64,000 nt of DNA from Sphingopyxis sp. OAS728 (lineage in GTDB: Bacteria > Pseudomonadota > Alphaproteobacteria > Sphingomonadales > Sphingomonadaceae). The stretch covers positions 3,838,501-3,902,500 of the forward strand of contig NZ_JADBDT010000001.1 of NCBI RefSeq assembly GCF_014873485.1. Direction: 5' to 3'. Under the pieces are notes generated by a model, which was not told the origin of the DNA, made no database searches, and saw only the letters and a list, made by a program, of their open reading frames with translations. The translations under genes were made by a program, and so were the position numbers. Of the stretch, positions 62,384-64,000 are shown in pieces (the stretch's first letter is position 1; each line of letters begins with the position of its first letter).

Positions 62384-62833
62384 TTACGCCGCCTCGGCAT
62401 CCTCATACGCCTGCGCTTCGGCGGCGATCAGGATGTCGGCGAGCATCCAATAGGCCTCGCCCCACGCCGCGAGCACCTCGTCGGTCGCGACCTCTTCGCC
62501 GAGCACATCGCGGATTGCGGGCAGCAGGGCATTGGCGACATAGGGATAATGCTCGGCCTTTACCCCGGTATCGATATGGCGGGCGACCATGCGCGATACC
62601 GCGGTGCCGAGGTTCTGCAGCTTGTCGATATTCTTCGCATAAGCGAGGATTGCGGCGGCGAGGCGCTTCGGCTGTTCGCCGCTCGTCTGCGCGGCGCGGT
62701 CGAACATCGCCTCGATGTCCTTATTCTCGAACAACCGAGCGTACATTGCCGTGGTGATCGCAAGGCCGTGCTTTTCGAGCGCGGGGGCGGTGGCCTTGAC
62801 GATCATCATCGCGTGGGCGGAAGCAGTGCGCAT
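62384..62833 (-). CDS. single-domain bacterial globin
   Basis: 149 residues. Opening helix ASAHAMMIVKATAPALEKHGLAITTAMYARLFE is that of flavohaemoglobin-type globins; the F helix carries VARHIDTGVKAEHYPYVANALLPAI with the proximal His. No reductase domain follows. Probably binds O2/NO. Third gene of the trHb-AOX-globin operon, 28 bases after aox. Confidence 0.9.
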   Translation of the reverse strand: MRTASAHAMMIVKATAPALEKHGLAITTAMYARLFENKDIEAMFDRAAQTSGEQPKRLAAAILAYAKNIDKLQNLGTAVSRMVARHIDTGVKAEHYPYVANALLPAIRDVLGEEVATDEVLAAWGEAYWMLADILIAAEAQAYEDAEAA

Positions 62834-62861
62834 TCTTCTATCCTGTCCTTGAGGGTGTGGT

Positions 62862-63548
62862 TCAGGCCGCGACGCGAAGTTCGTCGGCATGTTCGGGGTA
62901 GGGCGCGACATGCGCCGCAGGTTCGATCCCGGCGAGTTCGCTGGCGAAGCCATGATTGACGTCGCGGTGGTGCGCCTCGTCGGCGCGAACCACGAGGACG
63001 ACGTCGCGCAGCGTCGCGTCGTCGGCGAGCTTCCAATAATGTCTGGCGATCGCGGGCGCCGGCAAATTGGGGCTGCGGCCTTCGTCGATTTCATTGAGGT
63101 AGAGCGTGTAGCTGATCACCGCTTCCTCCTCGAAATAGCCGACGACGCGGTGGGCGGTCTTGGCGCTGATCAGGTAGAGCGCGAAGAAGGCGAGGTAGAA
63201 GACCCACTGGACGCCGAGGATGACGAGGCGTTCGAACAAGGTCGGCTTTGCAACCTCGATGAAGGTCATCAGGTGCATCCGCTCATTCTCGGCCTCTTCC
63301 ATCAGCGTGCGGATCCAGCCCTTGTCGTCTTCCATGCGGCGCAGGCTTTTTAGGTGCACCAGCGTCGCGCCGACCATGCCGGGGACCGCCGCGACCGTTT
63401 CGAGCACGATTGCCCGGTGGCCGTAACGCTTGGCGAAGAAGGTGTCGGCGGCGAGGCGCAGCATCTTGGTGAAACCGAACGCGATGCGGTCGGACAGATC
63501 GACCGGGCGGTGATGGACGCTGAGATCGACGAGGGGAATGTTGGACAT
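62862..63548 (-). CDS. aox: alternative oxidase
   Basis: 228 residues. Diiron-site motifs are all present: [23 protein letters not shown] (in [13 protein letters not shown]), [12 protein letters not shown] and [11 protein letters not shown]; the membrane-binding hydrophobic stretch is at [26 protein letters not shown] non-proton-pumping quinol oxidase resistant to cyanide and NO. Lying between two globin genes it likely keeps respiration going when NO blocks heme-copper oxidases. Confidence 0.97.
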   Translation of the reverse strand: MSNIPLVDLSVHHRPVDLSDRIAFGFTKMLRLAADTFFAKRYGHRAIVLETVAAVPGMVGATLVHLKSLRRMEDDKGWIRTLMEEAENERMHLMTFIEVAKPTLFERLVILGVQWVFYLAFFALYLISAKTAHRVVGYFEEEAVISYTLYLNEIDEGRSPNLPAPAIARHYWKLADDATLRDVVLVVRADEAHHRDVNHGFASELAGIEPAAHVAPYPEHADELRVAA

Positions 63549-63568
63549 GGTCTTCTCCTTTCCAAAAA

Positions 63569-63964
63569 TCAGGCAGCTGCCCGGCGGGGATCATCGAGGC
63601 GGAAAAACAGTGCGAGCTGGAGGCTTTCGGCGATGCGCGCGGCTTTGGCTTGCAAGGCGGATGCCGCCGCGGGTGCCAGCAGCTCGTTGGTGGTGTCGGC
63701 CCAAATCTGCAGCCAGCGGTCGAACATCGCGGGCGTGATCGCCTCTCTGTGCTTCAGATGTTCGGCGACCGGGCTGCCCTTGTAGCGCCCGCTCGTCAGC
63801 ATCACCGACGACCAGAAGGCGACGAGCTTTTCGAGATGATCGGCCCAGTCGTCGACCGCGGCGTTGAACAGCGGGCCGATATCGGCATCGGCGCGCACGT
63901 GGTCGTAAAAGGCCGGGATCAGGCGCTCGAGCGCGGCTTCATCGATCTCACCATCCTGTTTCAC
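63569..63964 (-). CDS. group III truncated haemoglobin
   Basis: 131 residues from GTG 63964 with GGAG six bases ahead; the frame opens a few codons earlier at TTG 63976. Family pattern: [66 protein letters not shown]. Group III globins are linked to NO/RNS handling. 20 bases ahead of aox. Confidence 0.92.
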   Translation of the reverse strand: MKQDGEIDEAALERLIPAFYDHVRADADIGPLFNAAVDDWADHLEKLVAFWSSVMLTSGRYKGSPVAEHLKHREAITPAMFDRWLQIWADTTNELLAPAAASALQAKAARIAESLQLALFFRLDDPRRAAA

Positions 63965-63978
63965 GACTCGCTCCAATC

Positions 63979-63995
63979 ATGTATTTGATCTGCAT
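63979..63995 (-). promoter_or_regulatory. NsrR-like operator before globin-AOX operon
   Basis: Plus-strand ATGTATTT-G-ATCTGCAT. The left arm fits the NsrR half-site ATGYATTT perfectly and the right arm six of eight (consensus AAATRCAT). It stands 15 bases upstream of the GTG start of the globin gene. NsrR is an NO-sensing Fe-S repressor; its gene is not in the window. Confidence 0.45.
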
Positions 63996-64000
63996 GTATG

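Overview
The window is GC-rich, densely packed alphaproteobacterial chromosome, most likely from a sphingomonad (Sphingopyxis/Sphingomonas type). The pointers are the mix of OprB-type porin, TonB receptor with the YVRGLGDRYS signature, GapR, DUF1244, the DUF1476 ATPase-inhibitor family, Tol-Pal and ruv clusters, and several families of intergenic palindromes. This is inference from gene content; no 16S gene is present. I see no prophage, insertion sequence or CRISPR array.

Layout. 1-6764: a small catabolic-looking cluster (isochorismatase-like hydrolase, two epoxide-hydrolase-like proteins, OprB porin, crotonase-fold protein, unknown proteins). Several of its products carry Sec or Tat export signals. 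7054-7140: tRNA-Leu(GAG). 7308-23937: a lipoprotein, a TonB-dependent receptor and a complete type II secretion operon gspCDEFGHIJKLMNO. A tandem array of 11-bp-spaced Pho-box-like repeats stands before both transcription units, so the whole block is probably induced by phosphate starvation. 23924-28433: tolQRAB-pal with ybgC. 28535-31987: ruvCAB with yebC and a GFA-family gene inside the ruv operon. 32071-35546: ybjQ, gapR, a DUF1244 gene, pyruvate kinase and bpt.

35710-41937: the most unusual locus. It has a 25-codon leader ORF, a flavoprotein with two cyclic-nucleotide domains and four Fe-S clusters, a diheme b-type membrane protein (two HX13H pairs), and a membrane-anchored decaheme cytochrome c with a cytoplasmic FHA domain. 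A class III cyclic-nucleotide phosphodiesterase follows, with a perfect CRP-type palindrome upstream. I read it as a cAMP- and phosphorylation-gated transmembrane electron conduit.

41934-45207: cysS and a short housekeeping operon. 45257-61018: a minus-strand operon encoding an exported TPR-CHAT caspase-like peptidase, a CHASE2-adenylate cyclase, an exported unknown protein and a two-partner secretion pair, including a 2608-residue glycine-rich TpsA exoprotein. 61228-62172: DUF1476, BolA and monothiol glutaredoxin. 62384-64000: group III truncated haemoglobin, alternative oxidase and a second globin, preceded by an NsrR-like site, i.e. a nitric-oxide tolerance module.

Two themes link distant parts. 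One is cyclic nucleotides: a cyclase at 55834-57924, a phosphodiesterase at 41089-41937, a receptor protein at 35784-38219, and a CRP-type box. The other is envelope traffic: T2SS, two-partner secretion, Tol-Pal, TonB receptor and porin.
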